Assembly: GCA_020847975.1 (NCBI GenBank)
Contig: JADLBD010000125.1
Location: 1-51,323 of the forward strand
DNA length: 51,323 nucleotides
Source: Bryobacterales bacterium
GTDB lineage: Bacteria > Acidobacteriota > Terriglobia > Bryobacterales > Bryobacteraceae
Reading direction: 5' to 3'
Under the pieces are notes generated by a model, which saw nothing but the letters and a program-made list of their open reading frames with translations, was not told where the DNA came from and ran no database searches. Numbering within the stretch: position 1 is the first letter of the stretch; each line of letters begins with the position of its first letter. Of this stretch, positions 24,272 through 32,367 are shown piece by piece. The translations under genes and the position numbers were made by a program.

Positions 24272-24871
24272 TCATTGGCCCCTGGCGCCGCTCAGCCTGA
24301 TGTCGCTCAGCCGCAGCGGACCCTCCTGCAAACTCCATTTGGCCTGCTGCGGCCGCGCTGGCCGGCTGAAGATTTCCAGCAGGGCGGTGAGGCTGATTCC
24401 AGGTTCGCCGAGCACCGGCGGGTTATTGCGCACATCGGCGGCCCGGATCTCGAGTTGCACGGTCACAGGACGGTCCGGCGAAAGCCCCTCCGTCGAAAGG
24501 GCGAGATTCTCGATGCACCAGGATTCGGCTTCCTCGCGCGGCAGATTGGATTGCTCTTTGCGCTGCTCCAGCCGGGTCACGGCATACTTCTCTTCCCACA
24601 AATCGTAGCTGATCACGAAGCGCTCCACCACCCGGCGCAGCGCCACGCCGCCCGCGGCGAGGCTCAGGTGGAAGTCAAAAGAGACGGCGCGGCCGTTGCG
24701 CAGATTCTCCAGCGGCTTGCCCGCGAGAAAATGGAGTTTCGGAGCTTTGATTCTTAAATTCCTGCCGTCCCATGCCGCTTTGATCTCCTGCCCGCGCACC
24801 AGCGGCGACACCACCAGCGCCACCGCCGAGGCGGCCCACCACGCGTATCGCCTGCCTGAGCCGGATATCAA
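24272..24871 (-). CDS. DUF4390-like exported protein upstream of the NtrY kinase
   Basis: The product (199 aa) has a hydrophobic export segment (WWAASAVALVVSPLVRG) and a beta-rich body with LENLRNGRAVSFDFHLSLAAGG, RFVISYDLWEEKYAVTRL and FSRPARPQQAKWSL, matching the pattern of DUF4390 proteins that precede NtrY-type kinases in other phyla. The likely start is a TTG at 24871 that overlaps the upstream Omp85 stop (TTGA). Longer versions of this frame run antisense-free into the Omp85 gene but have no signal at their start. A periplasmic signal-input role for the kinase is inferred from gene order. Confidence 0.65.
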   Translation of the reverse strand: MISGSGRRYAWWAASAVALVVSPLVRGQEIKAAWDGRNLRIKAPKLHFLAGKPLENLRNGRAVSFDFHLSLAAGGVALRRVVERFVISYDLWEEKYAVTRLEQRKEQSNLPREEAESWCIENLALSTEGLSPDRPVTVQLEIRAADVRNNPPVLGEPGISLTALLEIFSRPARPQQAKWSLQEGPLRLSDIRLSGARGQ

Positions 24872-26130
24872 AAATTCATCCCCACGATGAAAATGGGTTC
24901 CATCCGTCCTTCCCGCAACGGAAACGCCACCAGAAACGATAGGCTGTCTCTCTTTTGACCCGTGGTGAGCCCGCCGGCAAGCGAGTGGCGCACCTTGGTT
25001 GCGCCGCCCCTGTCGTAGACCACTCCGGTGTCGTAAACCACGCGTACCCACCGGTGCCGGTAGTCCACTGAGCCGTGGGCCATGCGGTTTCCCCCTAGCG
25101 GGTCGATGTCGTATTTGTTATAGCCGCGAAGTGTCGTGCTGTTGCCCAGCAGGAAGCGCTCGAAAAGCGGCGCTTGCCCGTTCAGCCACCCGGCAAGAAA
25201 CGTGGCCGTGATCGCATCCCGGCCTCTGCGGAACCCGTACTCCAGGTTCACGAACTGCCGTGTGTAGCTATAGTCGCTTCCCAGACCTTTGGTGGCCGCG
25301 CGCAGGGAATACCCTGCCTCCACCATGTGCTTGCCGGATGCCGATAGATCCCACTCGTGATTCAGGCGCAGAGAAGTAATCAGCGCTTGGGACCTCTCGA
25401 ACCGCGCGGCCGGAAACTGTGTTTGGAATCGCTGCACGCTGAAGCCCCCGCTCCAGGTCACGCCCGGCAGAAACTCCACCCGCACGTCGGGCTGAATGTG
25501 AAGCCGCGTGCGATAGATTTCGGGCACGTTGCCCGTCCCTCCCGCCAGCTGGCGCGCCAGCGCCTCGAGGGTGGCCCCGTTCCACTGGGAGCGAAAACTC
25601 TCCACGACGAAACCGCCGCGAAACCGGCCCCCGGCCAGCGTCCGCTGGTAGCCCCCACGGATGCCCGAGTACCTTTCCAATAGCTCGTCGTTATCGGTCA
25701 GAATCCCGAACGAAAGCCGGTTGCCGCCGTGCTCGATTGCCCCGTCGGCGCCGAACGTGAAGTTCTCCTTCGAGTGGTACACCAGCCGCGGCAGCACGAC
25801 GTCCTTTTCCCGTTTGGCGCGCACTACGTCCACGATCAACCGGATGCTTTCCGGGTTTGTCCCCTTGGCGATTCGTTGCACCACGCGGTAGCCGGATAGT
25901 TCTCTTCGAATGCGCCGGACAATTTTGTCCACCGTCTCCTGGTTGAATTTTTCGCCGACCAGCTTTCTCAGGTCCAGCTTGAGCGAATCGCTCAGCCTGG
26001 CTTCGGCGCGCGGCGAGATTTCGATGCTCTCCACCGTGTAACGGGAGTTGACGTTTACGGCCGGTTCCTGGTTGCAGGCTGCCGGGAGAACCGAAAGGGC
26101 GAGCCAGGCGATGAAGTGTGCCACGCGCAT
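24868..26130 (-). CDS. Omp85/BamA-like outer-membrane protein with lipoprotein-like signal
   Basis: The 420-aa product (ATG at 26130; a GTG at 26136 is possible) begins with a signal ending LPAAC, which looks like a lipobox. One POTRA-like domain follows (about 30-110: YTVESIEISPRAEARLSDSLKLDLRKLV, VDKIVRRIRREL). The rest is a 16-strand-type barrel containing FLLGNSTTLRGYNKYDIDPLGG, the conserved loop-6 RGY motif of Omp85 proteins, and a terminal aromatic residue (FIVGMNF). With a single POTRA it is closer to TamA/TpsB-like or patatin-associated barrels than to BamA. It leads the operon with the DUF4390-like protein and the two-component pair. Confidence 0.8.
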   Translation of the reverse strand: MRVAHFIAWLALSVLPAACNQEPAVNVNSRYTVESIEISPRAEARLSDSLKLDLRKLVGEKFNQETVDKIVRRIRRELSGYRVVQRIAKGTNPESIRLIVDVVRAKREKDVVLPRLVYHSKENFTFGADGAIEHGGNRLSFGILTDNDELLERYSGIRGGYQRTLAGGRFRGGFVVESFRSQWNGATLEALARQLAGGTGNVPEIYRTRLHIQPDVRVEFLPGVTWSGGFSVQRFQTQFPAARFERSQALITSLRLNHEWDLSASGKHMVEAGYSLRAATKGLGSDYSYTRQFVNLEYGFRRGRDAITATFLAGWLNGQAPLFERFLLGNSTTLRGYNKYDIDPLGGNRMAHGSVDYRHRWVRVVYDTGVVYDRGGATKVRHSLAGGLTTGQKRDSLSFLVAFPLREGRMEPIFIVGMNF

Positions 26131-26144
26131 ACGCACACCATCAC

Positions 26145-26160
26145 AGCAACCGGAATGCCA
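26145..26160 (-). promoter_or_regulatory. Candidate sigma-54 (-24/-12) promoter
   Basis: The minus strand reads TGGCAT-TCCGG-TTGCT, with GG and GC exactly ten bases apart, as in the consensus TGGCAC-N5-TTGCW (one mismatch). It lies just upstream of the Omp85-NtrYC operon. Expected transcription would start about 4 bases before the ATG, which would give a nearly leaderless message and lowers confidence. Confidence 0.35.
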
Positions 26161-26334
26161 ATGTCTATGTGGCTGTAACTAAATGGATTATGAAATCGAA
26201 ACGCGTGGCTGTGGATTCACACCTGTCGCTCTCCGCTGGTACTCCCGTCGCAAACTGCTGATACCTGATACCTAAGTAGCCGCAAGCTCAGCCTTCAGCG
26301 TGCGGAGTCGACCCGTCGAACGAAACGCATGTTC

Positions 26335-28575
26335 TCAACGGGCGGGTGTCAGAGTGATGCGCTCCTCGCTGGCCGCTTCCACTGCTTTCCGCGAATACGG
26401 CATCGGATGATACCGCCCTGCCGCCCAATCCTCGAGCAGGTCCCGGTAATGCTTGCTGTCCGGATTGCCGGATTCGCCCGGCACGTTGGTCATCATCGAG
26501 CGGTCCCAATCCGAGACATCGATGATCTCGCGGTAGGAAGGGCCGTTGGCCTGATGAAAGTCCGGTCCGCTGGCGGCGTTGACCGTATTGCCGTCGCCCG
26601 GGCGGGGGAGCGGGCCCAGGTTGAATTGCGAAGCATATTGTTCCGGCACGCGCAGGGCATGCTGGAAGCGGAGAGTGTGGAGCTTACCCCATTGCCACTG
26701 CGAGTGGTCCTTGCCGAGGCGTTTTTCGAGTTCGGCCACGGTGCGGTCATAGGAAAGCCGCAGCGCGCGGTCCGTGGTTTCCTTCTCGAGCAGCCCCAGC
26801 GTGGTGCCGATTTCCATGCGCGCCGACAAGGGAGAGTGCACGAGAAATTCCGGCAGTCGCGTCATCCACATATTGAAGATGGTTGCCTCCACAGAATCCA
26901 CCGCAATCCGCGCATCCCAGGCGAGCATCCGGTCGTAGACCTGCTTCATGGGCGGCGTCGCCGTGGCGGCGTGCTTGCGCAGGATCTGCTGGAACTGCTT
27001 TGCCGCCGCGTTCGTTACGTCCTGCTGCATGCCGATGAAATCCGCGATGGAGAATTTCTTGTCCCCAGCCAGCATCTCCGCCACGCGCCGGTAACGGTAC
27101 GGTTGCGCCCATTCATAGCCCAGTTCCTGCTGATAGCCCTTTGGCAGGATGTTGTGGTTCGCCGTGGCGATCCAATGGCGCGGCGGGTTGTATTCCTGCG
27201 GATGTTGCGAAATTGGCAGGAACCCCTGCCACTCATAGCGCCCGCTGTCTCCCGGCGCCGGGAACAGACCGTGCCAGTTCTTGCGTATGGGAGCCTGTCC
27301 GCTGGCGATCCAACCGATGTTGCCGGCGCGGTCCGCATACACGATGTTCTCCGAGGGGACCATATAGGTGGCAATGCCTTTGAGAAACTGCTGCCAGTTC
27401 TTCGCGCGGGCGATGGATAGCGCGCCCAGATATCCCGCTCCACCGGGTTCGGCGCCCACCCACTTCAGGGCGTAGGCGCGCTGCTTGGCCCAATCCTCGT
27501 AAATCACCGGGCCGTGGATGGTGTACCGCAACTCCACCGTTTCGTCGGGACGGCCCTTGACGGCCACCTTCTCGCGCTCGATCTCCATCTTCTTCCACTG
27601 GCCTTTGTACATATACTCATCGGCGTTTCCGGGGTTGAGCTTTTCGACATACAAATCCACCTGGTCGATGCCGACGATGGTGAATCCGAAAGCGATGTCC
27701 TCGTTGTGCCCCAACGCGATTCCCGGCAGCGCCGGCTCTCCCGCGCCGAACGCATTCCATCCGGGACCGACCAGGTGGACCGTCTTGCGCAGCGACGGAA
27801 TGTTGATCGGCCGGTGCGGATCGTTCGCCAGCAGCGGCTTGCCCGTCACGGTGCGGGTTCCGTCCACCACCCAGTTGTTGCTGCCCTGATCGACATCGAT
27901 GCGCGTGCTGCCGATGGTTGCGTTGTAATCGCGGAGGATCTGCGCCTCGATGGCCTTGAGATCGAGCCCGGCGGGAGGCTGCAGGTGAATGAACGGATCC
28001 GGCGGCCGCACCTTCTCGACGAGCGCCGCTCCATAGTCGCGGACATCCATGGCCCGCTCCACCTCGCGCGTCAGGTTGCGGGTCATCAGCAGCCCCGCGA
28101 CGCGCGCCACGCAGTCCTCCGGAGCCCACTTGCCCGGAGCGTAGGCGGCTAGCCGGAATTCGATCGGGTATTTTCCGTGCAGGCTGTCGATGTAGGCATT
28201 CACTCCCCGCACGAAGGCCGCGACAATCTGCTTGGCGTCGGGCGAGTAGGTGGTCCACTCCTTGTTCCAATCGCCGCGGAACCGGACGAGACGTGCGATG
28301 CGGTCGCGCGGGATGGCGGCGGGACCTACGATTTCCGCCAGTTTTCCCGTATTCACCCGCCGCCAGAGGTCGAGTTGGAAAAGCCGGTCGCGAGCCGCGA
28401 TGTAGCCTTGCGCGAAAAAGAGGTCGTCAGTGGTCTTCGCGTAGATGTGCGGAACGCCCCACCTGTCGCGCAGAATCTCCACCGGCTGTTGCAGGCCGGG
28501 CAGCGCAACGTTCTCCGCACCCGCGAGGGCGGCGAGCAGAGGCATCAGGCAGAGGAAGCGAGGGGTACGGCGCAT
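26335..28575 (-). CDS. Exported penicillin acylase family N-terminal nucleophile hydrolase
   Basis: This 746-aa precursor has a Sec signal (FLCLMPLLAALAGA), an alpha-chain region (EILRDRWGVPHIYAKTTDDLFFAQGYIAARDRL split over the first 65 residues) and the cleavage site DQGSNNWVV, where Ser232 becomes the beta-chain N-terminal nucleophile. Further family motifs are PLLANDPHRPINIP, GIALGHNEDIAFGFT and IATANHNILP. Family members deacylate beta-lactams, N-acyl homoserine lactones or other amides; the natural substrate cannot be told, but quorum-signal quenching is possible. The ATG at 28575 is chosen over a TTG at 28584. The decayed parDE remnant lies immediately upstream on the same strand. Confidence 0.93.
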   Translation of the reverse strand: MRRTPRFLCLMPLLAALAGAENVALPGLQQPVEILRDRWGVPHIYAKTTDDLFFAQGYIAARDRLFQLDLWRRVNTGKLAEIVGPAAIPRDRIARLVRFRGDWNKEWTTYSPDAKQIVAAFVRGVNAYIDSLHGKYPIEFRLAAYAPGKWAPEDCVARVAGLLMTRNLTREVERAMDVRDYGAALVEKVRPPDPFIHLQPPAGLDLKAIEAQILRDYNATIGSTRIDVDQGSNNWVVDGTRTVTGKPLLANDPHRPINIPSLRKTVHLVGPGWNAFGAGEPALPGIALGHNEDIAFGFTIVGIDQVDLYVEKLNPGNADEYMYKGQWKKMEIEREKVAVKGRPDETVELRYTIHGPVIYEDWAKQRAYALKWVGAEPGGAGYLGALSIARAKNWQQFLKGIATYMVPSENIVYADRAGNIGWIASGQAPIRKNWHGLFPAPGDSGRYEWQGFLPISQHPQEYNPPRHWIATANHNILPKGYQQELGYEWAQPYRYRRVAEMLAGDKKFSIADFIGMQQDVTNAAAKQFQQILRKHAATATPPMKQVYDRMLAWDARIAVDSVEATIFNMWMTRLPEFLVHSPLSARMEIGTTLGLLEKETTDRALRLSYDRTVAELEKRLGKDHSQWQWGKLHTLRFQHALRVPEQYASQFNLGPLPRPGDGNTVNAASGPDFHQANGPSYREIIDVSDWDRSMMTNVPGESGNPDSKHYRDLLEDWAAGRYHPMPYSRKAVEAASEERITLTPAR

Positions 28576-28612
28576 GATGGGCAATTGTATCCCATGTCAG
28601 TGGGGCTGCTGT

Positions 28613-28672
28613 TCATCCGGCGCGAGTCCCACGGTGCTGGTGGGCGCGCGGGGTAAGAACGAACCGCTTCAT
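28613..28672 (-). pseudogene. ParE toxin remnant (N-terminal 10-12 residues)
   Basis: A 19-codon frame begins MKRFVLTPRA, the usual opening strand of ParE/RelE-type toxins, then loses resemblance and stops. Its ATG overlaps the ParD-like frame's stop (ATGA), the standard arrangement of parDE. The rest of the toxin is gone; the penicillin acylase gene begins 37 bases later. Confidence 0.6.
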
Positions 28673-28845
28673 CTCTGGACGTGCTTCCGTCGAGCGCTGC
28701 TGCGCTTCCGAATCGCATCGAACGCTGACTCCCCATCAACGAACTGGCCGCGATCAGCCTGTTCGCCGCCAATCGCAATCTCCCTGCCGATCTTGAGGAG
28801 GTCGGCAACAAATTCGTCGAGCACGGGACCGAGATGGACATTCAT
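28669..28845 (-). pseudogene. ParD antitoxin remnant with internal deletion
   Basis: A 58-codon frame reads MNVHLGPVLDEFVADLLKIGR and continues with a segment containing GEQADRGQFVDGESAF and AIRKRSSARR. The first part matches the N-terminal strand and helix of ParD antitoxins; the second matches the toxin-binding C-terminal tail. The roughly 30 residues usually between them (the second DNA-binding helix region) are missing, so the protein is shorter than the usual 80-90 aa. No ribosome site is visible. Together with the ParE stub it marks a decayed toxin-antitoxin locus. Confidence 0.65.
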
Positions 28846-28886
28846 ACAATGAACATAACAAGAGTAACAACGGACTGGCTCGTCCG

Positions 28887-30161
28887 CTATCTATCCGGCT
28901 CGGTCAAGGCAGCAGCGAGCAGCACGATCTGCTTGGCGCCAATACGGGCGGAATCGATGTCGGCCCACTCGCCGAGTGTATGTTGGCCTTCGCCGCGGGC
29001 GCGCCCGGTCGAGATCGAAGGAATGCTATTCACCACGCCGGCATTGGCGTCCGTGGAACCGTCCGGGTCAGCCTCGTGACCCTTGGGCAGTTCGAAGTTC
29101 AGGTAGCGCAGAACGTCCACCGCAGTCTGCACGATGGGATGCCGGCGGCGGTCAGTGAGATCTTCGGGACGGCCGCCGGCTGCCGACCTCATGATCCACT
29201 CTCTGGTGAAGGTGACTCTCTGTGCCTGGGCGGCTTGCTCACACTTGGAGACCATGGCATCGTCGAGGGAGCCGAGCAGTTCCTTGTCAACTGTCCGCAG
29301 ATCGACGGTGAAGGTCACCTCGCGGGGAACGGCGTTGACCACTTCACCCGCGCTCATCATGCCGCCGGCATTGTAAACAGCCTGCACCGGTGCGCCCGGC
29401 TCCGGGAGCGGAATGGTGTAGATGTCCGTAATGCATTGAGCGGCGGCACGAACAGGATTGGGAACTCCGCGCGAACGGTTCGTGTGCGCGCCTGGAGCAG
29501 TGAACTTCATGCGTGACCAGTAGACGCCCAACGCGCCATACCGCACGGGGCCGAGACTGCCGTCAAGCGCGACCAGCATGTCGGCGGCTCCCTTGTTTCG
29601 TTCGAGCCAGGCGTACATGCCCTTCAGTCCGGCCTCCTCCTGAACGGTGGCCAGAAAAACGACGTCGCCGCGGGTCCGGACGTTTGCGGCCTGGAGGGCA
29701 CGCAGTGCCTGCAGCAGGTTGGCGACGGAAGCGCTGTTGTCGCCGACGCCGGGCGCGTGGAGGGTGCCGTCCGGTTTCTTCGTCACGCGGACATCGATCG
29801 AGCGTGGAAAGACGGTATCCATGTGAGCCGCGAAGACCAGCGTCGGGCCGCCTCCGGTTCCTTTCCGGCGAGCGACGACATTGCCGCTGGGGTCGATGGC
29901 GGGCTGCAGACCGGCTTTTTCGAATTCGGCTTTCACGTAGGCGGCGCGCTCGGATTCCTGCCCCGAAGGCGCGGGAATTTCGGTGATGTGAATCCATTCC
30001 TTCACCTGTTGTTCGAAATGGGCATCGATGAAGGCGATTGCCTGCTTTACGTCGTCACGCTCCGGCAAGGCAGGCGAGAATTTACTCGGATAAGTGGTTT
30101 GCGCGGCGAGGCTGACGGCGAGCAGGAACGAGGCAATCCCAGGATGGCACATTGTTGGCAT
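28887..30161 (-). CDS. Exported M20-family metallopeptidase
   Basis: This 424-aa protein has a signal (IASFLLAVSLAAQ) and an M20/M25 di-zinc aminoacylase/peptidase fold. Metal-binding and catalytic motifs are FAAHMDTVF (His, Asp), APGVGDNSASV (bridging Asp), VQEEAGLKGM (catalytic and ligand Glu) and GEGQHTLGEW (last His ligand), with a dimerisation domain between about 215 and 330. It likely cleaves small peptides or N-acyl amino acids outside the cytoplasm. ATGs at 30161 and 30152 are both possible starts. It is a single gene, divergent from the gluconate-dehydrogenase-like operon. Confidence 0.92.
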   Translation of the reverse strand: MPTMCHPGIASFLLAVSLAAQTTYPSKFSPALPERDDVKQAIAFIDAHFEQQVKEWIHITEIPAPSGQESERAAYVKAEFEKAGLQPAIDPSGNVVARRKGTGGGPTLVFAAHMDTVFPRSIDVRVTKKPDGTLHAPGVGDNSASVANLLQALRALQAANVRTRGDVVFLATVQEEAGLKGMYAWLERNKGAADMLVALDGSLGPVRYGALGVYWSRMKFTAPGAHTNRSRGVPNPVRAAAQCITDIYTIPLPEPGAPVQAVYNAGGMMSAGEVVNAVPREVTFTVDLRTVDKELLGSLDDAMVSKCEQAAQAQRVTFTREWIMRSAAGGRPEDLTDRRRHPIVQTAVDVLRYLNFELPKGHEADPDGSTDANAGVVNSIPSISTGRARGEGQHTLGEWADIDSARIGAKQIVLLAAALTEPDR

Positions 30162-30194
30162 GCTAACACACGCAAGAATGATCCTTGCCGGTGC

Positions 30195-30213
30195 TACAAT
30201 GCAACCCTATATA
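30195..30213 (+). promoter_or_regulatory. Candidate -10 element giving a near-leaderless message
   Basis: TACAAT at 30195-30200 is a good sigma-70 -10 box, 12 bases upstream of the ATG at 30213, and no ribosome site lies between. Transcription would start within a few bases of the ATG. No clear -35 is visible. Confidence 0.35.
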
Positions 30214-30716
30214 TGCAAAGCGGGCACACCCGGCGGCAAATCCTCGAACTGGTCCTGGCAAGCCACGCCGCGGCCATCGCCTCCGCCCAGCAGCATGCGC
30301 ATCAGGCCGTCGCCGCCGGGGGAACGCCCAAACTCGTGTCGCTCTCCACTGAGGACGCCGCCGAAGTGGAAGCGCTCGCCTCGCTCATCATCCCATCCGG
30401 CGCAACGCCCGGGGCGCGCGAAGCCGGCGTCGTGTACTTCATCGACAAAGCGCTGGCCACCTTCGACCAGGATAAACGCGAGGCCTACCGGCAGGGCCTG
30501 CGGATGGTGCGGGACCGGCGGCTCGAAATGTTTCCACAATCCACCAGCCTGGCTGCCCTGCCGCCTGCCGGCCAACTGCGCTTCGCCCGCGCCATCGAAA
30601 CCACGGAATTCTTCGAAATGCTGCGCGTGCACACCATCATCGGCTTCCTCGCCCCTCCCGAGTACGGTGGAAACCGCAACCGCGCCGGCTGGGCGCTGAT
30701 CGGATTCGAGGGCTAG
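30213..30716 (+). CDS. Gluconate 2-dehydrogenase subunit 3-like protein (Tat signal)
   Basis: This 167-aa protein begins with TRRQILELVLASHAAAIASA, a twin-Arg-like signal, and then a helical domain of the gluconate-2-dehydrogenase small-subunit family (EDAAEVEALASLIIPSGATPGAREAGVVYFIDKAL is its hallmark region, residues about 48-82; it ends FLAPPEYGGNRNRAGWALIGFEG). The small subunit is thought to carry the signalless GMC subunit through the Tat pathway. It lies directly before the GMC gene, which starts one base after this stop. I see no Shine-Dalgarno. Confidence 0.88.
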   Translation: MQSGHTRRQILELVLASHAAAIASAQQHAHQAVAAGGTPKLVSLSTEDAAEVEALASLIIPSGATPGAREAGVVYFIDKALATFDQDKREAYRQGLRMVRDRRLEMFPQSTSLAALPPAGQLRFARAIETTEFFEMLRVHTIIGFLAPPEYGGNRNRAGWALIGFEG

Positions 30717-30717
30717 C

Positions 30718-32361
30718 ATGACGAAATACCGTCCCTCGGATACAGTGGATTTCGTCGTTATCGGCAGCGGCGCGGCGGGCGGCGTGATGGCGAAGGAACT
30801 CTCCACTGCCGGATTCCGCGTGGTGGTGCTGGAACAGGGCCCTTACCTGCGCGAAAGAGACTTCGGCCACGACGAGGTCAAGTATGTCCGGCAGAGCGTT
30901 CTGCTGAACGACTGGAAACGCCAGCCCAACACGTTCCGAACCACCGAGGCGGAGGAAGCCGTACACCAGCCGGCTATCTTCTACGGCCAGCAGGTGGGCG
31001 GCGGCACCGTGCATTACACGGCCAACTTCTGGCGCTTTCATGAGGTGGATTTCGAAGAGCGCACCCGCTGGGGCAGTGTCGCCGGCGCCGCGCTCGAGGA
31101 CTGGCCCATCCGCTACGCCGATCTCGAGCCTTATTACACGAAAGCCGAACAGGAGCTCGGCGTCTCCGGGCTTGCCGGATCGAATCCCTTCGATGCTCGC
31201 CGTTCGGCGCCCTACCCGCTGCCACCGCTTCCTGTAAAGGCGTCGGGGAAGATCTTCGAGGCGGCGACGAAGAAACTCGGCCTGCATCCGTTCCCCGCTC
31301 CGATGTCGATCCTCTCGCAGCCCTACCGCGGCCGCGCGGCGTGCGTGCAGTGTCCTTACTGCAAGGGATTCGGCTGCGAAGTCCGCGCGAAATCGAGTTC
31401 GCTCGCCACCGTCATCCCCATGGCGGAGCAGACGGGACGCTGCGAGATTCGCACCGGCTGCCGCGTTCGAAAAATCGAATTGGGCAAGAACGACCGCGTC
31501 GCCGGAGCCGTTTATTTCGATCCGCGCGGCAAGCAGGTGCTGCAAAAAGCCCGCGCCGTGGTGCTCTGCGCCAATGGAGCCGAGTCGCCGCGTCTTCTTC
31601 TGCTCTCCAGGTCGAATCGCTTCCCGCAGGGTCTCGCCAATTCGAGCGGCATGGTGGGCCGGTGTTTCATGGTGGATACGGGCGTCAGCGCGCAAGGTCT
31701 GTTCGAGCAGGAATTGCGCGACTACCGCGGCGTAAACGTGTCGCGCGTGATCCACGATTACTACGATTCCGATCCGCGACGCGGCTTCTATGGAGGCGGC
31801 GGCATCGATGCGCGCTTTGACTGGCTGCCGATTCAATTCGCGCTCGGCGGGCTGCCCCACGATATACCGAAGTGGGGCGAAGAATTCAAATCGGCGCTCG
31901 CGCACTACTATCCGCACACCATGCGGCTACTCGCGCACTCCACCTGCCTGCCTGTGGAAACCAACAGCATCAGCCTCGATCCGAAGCTGAAAGATGCCTG
32001 GGGACTCCCCGCCCTCCGCATGACGTTCAAAAACCACCCCGACGACCTGAGCGTCCTGCGCTTCTTACAGGCCCGCTGCAAGGAGATCCTCGAAGCCTGC
32101 GGCGCGAAGAAGATCTGGTCGGACCCGGTGAAGGATTTCACGATCACCGGGCACCTGATGGGGACATGCCGCATGGGCAATGATCCGAAAAAATCCGTGG
32201 TCGATCGCAATCATCGCGCGCACGAGTTGAAGAACCTGTTCGTCGTGGACGGCAGCAGTTTCGTCACCTCGGCGCGGCAGCAGCCGACGTGCACCATCCA
32301 CACGCTTGCCTATCGCGCCGCGGATGGCATCATCCAGTCGGCAAAGCGCGGCGAGTTATAG
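30718..32361 (+). CDS. GMC-family FAD oxidoreductase (gluconate/fructose dehydrogenase-like large subunit)
   Basis: This 547-aa flavoprotein has the FAD-binding motif VVIGSGAAGGVMAKEL (residues 13-28) and LEQGPYLRERD, the substrate region GGGTVHYTANFWRF, and the C-terminal catalytic segment GHLMGTCRMGNDPKKS and VVDGSSFVTSARQQPTCTIHTLAYRAAD. A Cys cluster CVQCPYCKGFGCE is present, as in sugar dehydrogenases of this type. It lacks its own signal and probably travels to the periplasm with the Tat subunit encoded just upstream. No cytochrome c subunit gene follows, so the electron acceptor is unknown. It likely oxidises a sugar, sugar acid or alcohol. It is convergent with the next gene. Confidence 0.93.
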   Translation: MTKYRPSDTVDFVVIGSGAAGGVMAKELSTAGFRVVVLEQGPYLRERDFGHDEVKYVRQSVLLNDWKRQPNTFRTTEAEEAVHQPAIFYGQQVGGGTVHYTANFWRFHEVDFEERTRWGSVAGAALEDWPIRYADLEPYYTKAEQELGVSGLAGSNPFDARRSAPYPLPPLPVKASGKIFEAATKKLGLHPFPAPMSILSQPYRGRAACVQCPYCKGFGCEVRAKSSSLATVIPMAEQTGRCEIRTGCRVRKIELGKNDRVAGAVYFDPRGKQVLQKARAVVLCANGAESPRLLLLSRSNRFPQGLANSSGMVGRCFMVDTGVSAQGLFEQELRDYRGVNVSRVIHDYYDSDPRRGFYGGGGIDARFDWLPIQFALGGLPHDIPKWGEEFKSALAHYYPHTMRLLAHSTCLPVETNSISLDPKLKDAWGLPALRMTFKNHPDDLSVLRFLQARCKEILEACGAKKIWSDPVKDFTITGHLMGTCRMGNDPKKSVVDRNHRAHELKNLFVVDGSSFVTSARQQPTCTIHTLAYRAADGIIQSAKRGEL

Positions 32362-32367
32362 ACCTTC

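Noticed and set aside
26259..26272. Tandem TGATACC repeat upstream of the penicillin acylase stop
   Set aside because: Only two 7-base units, too short to support an operator or repeat element.
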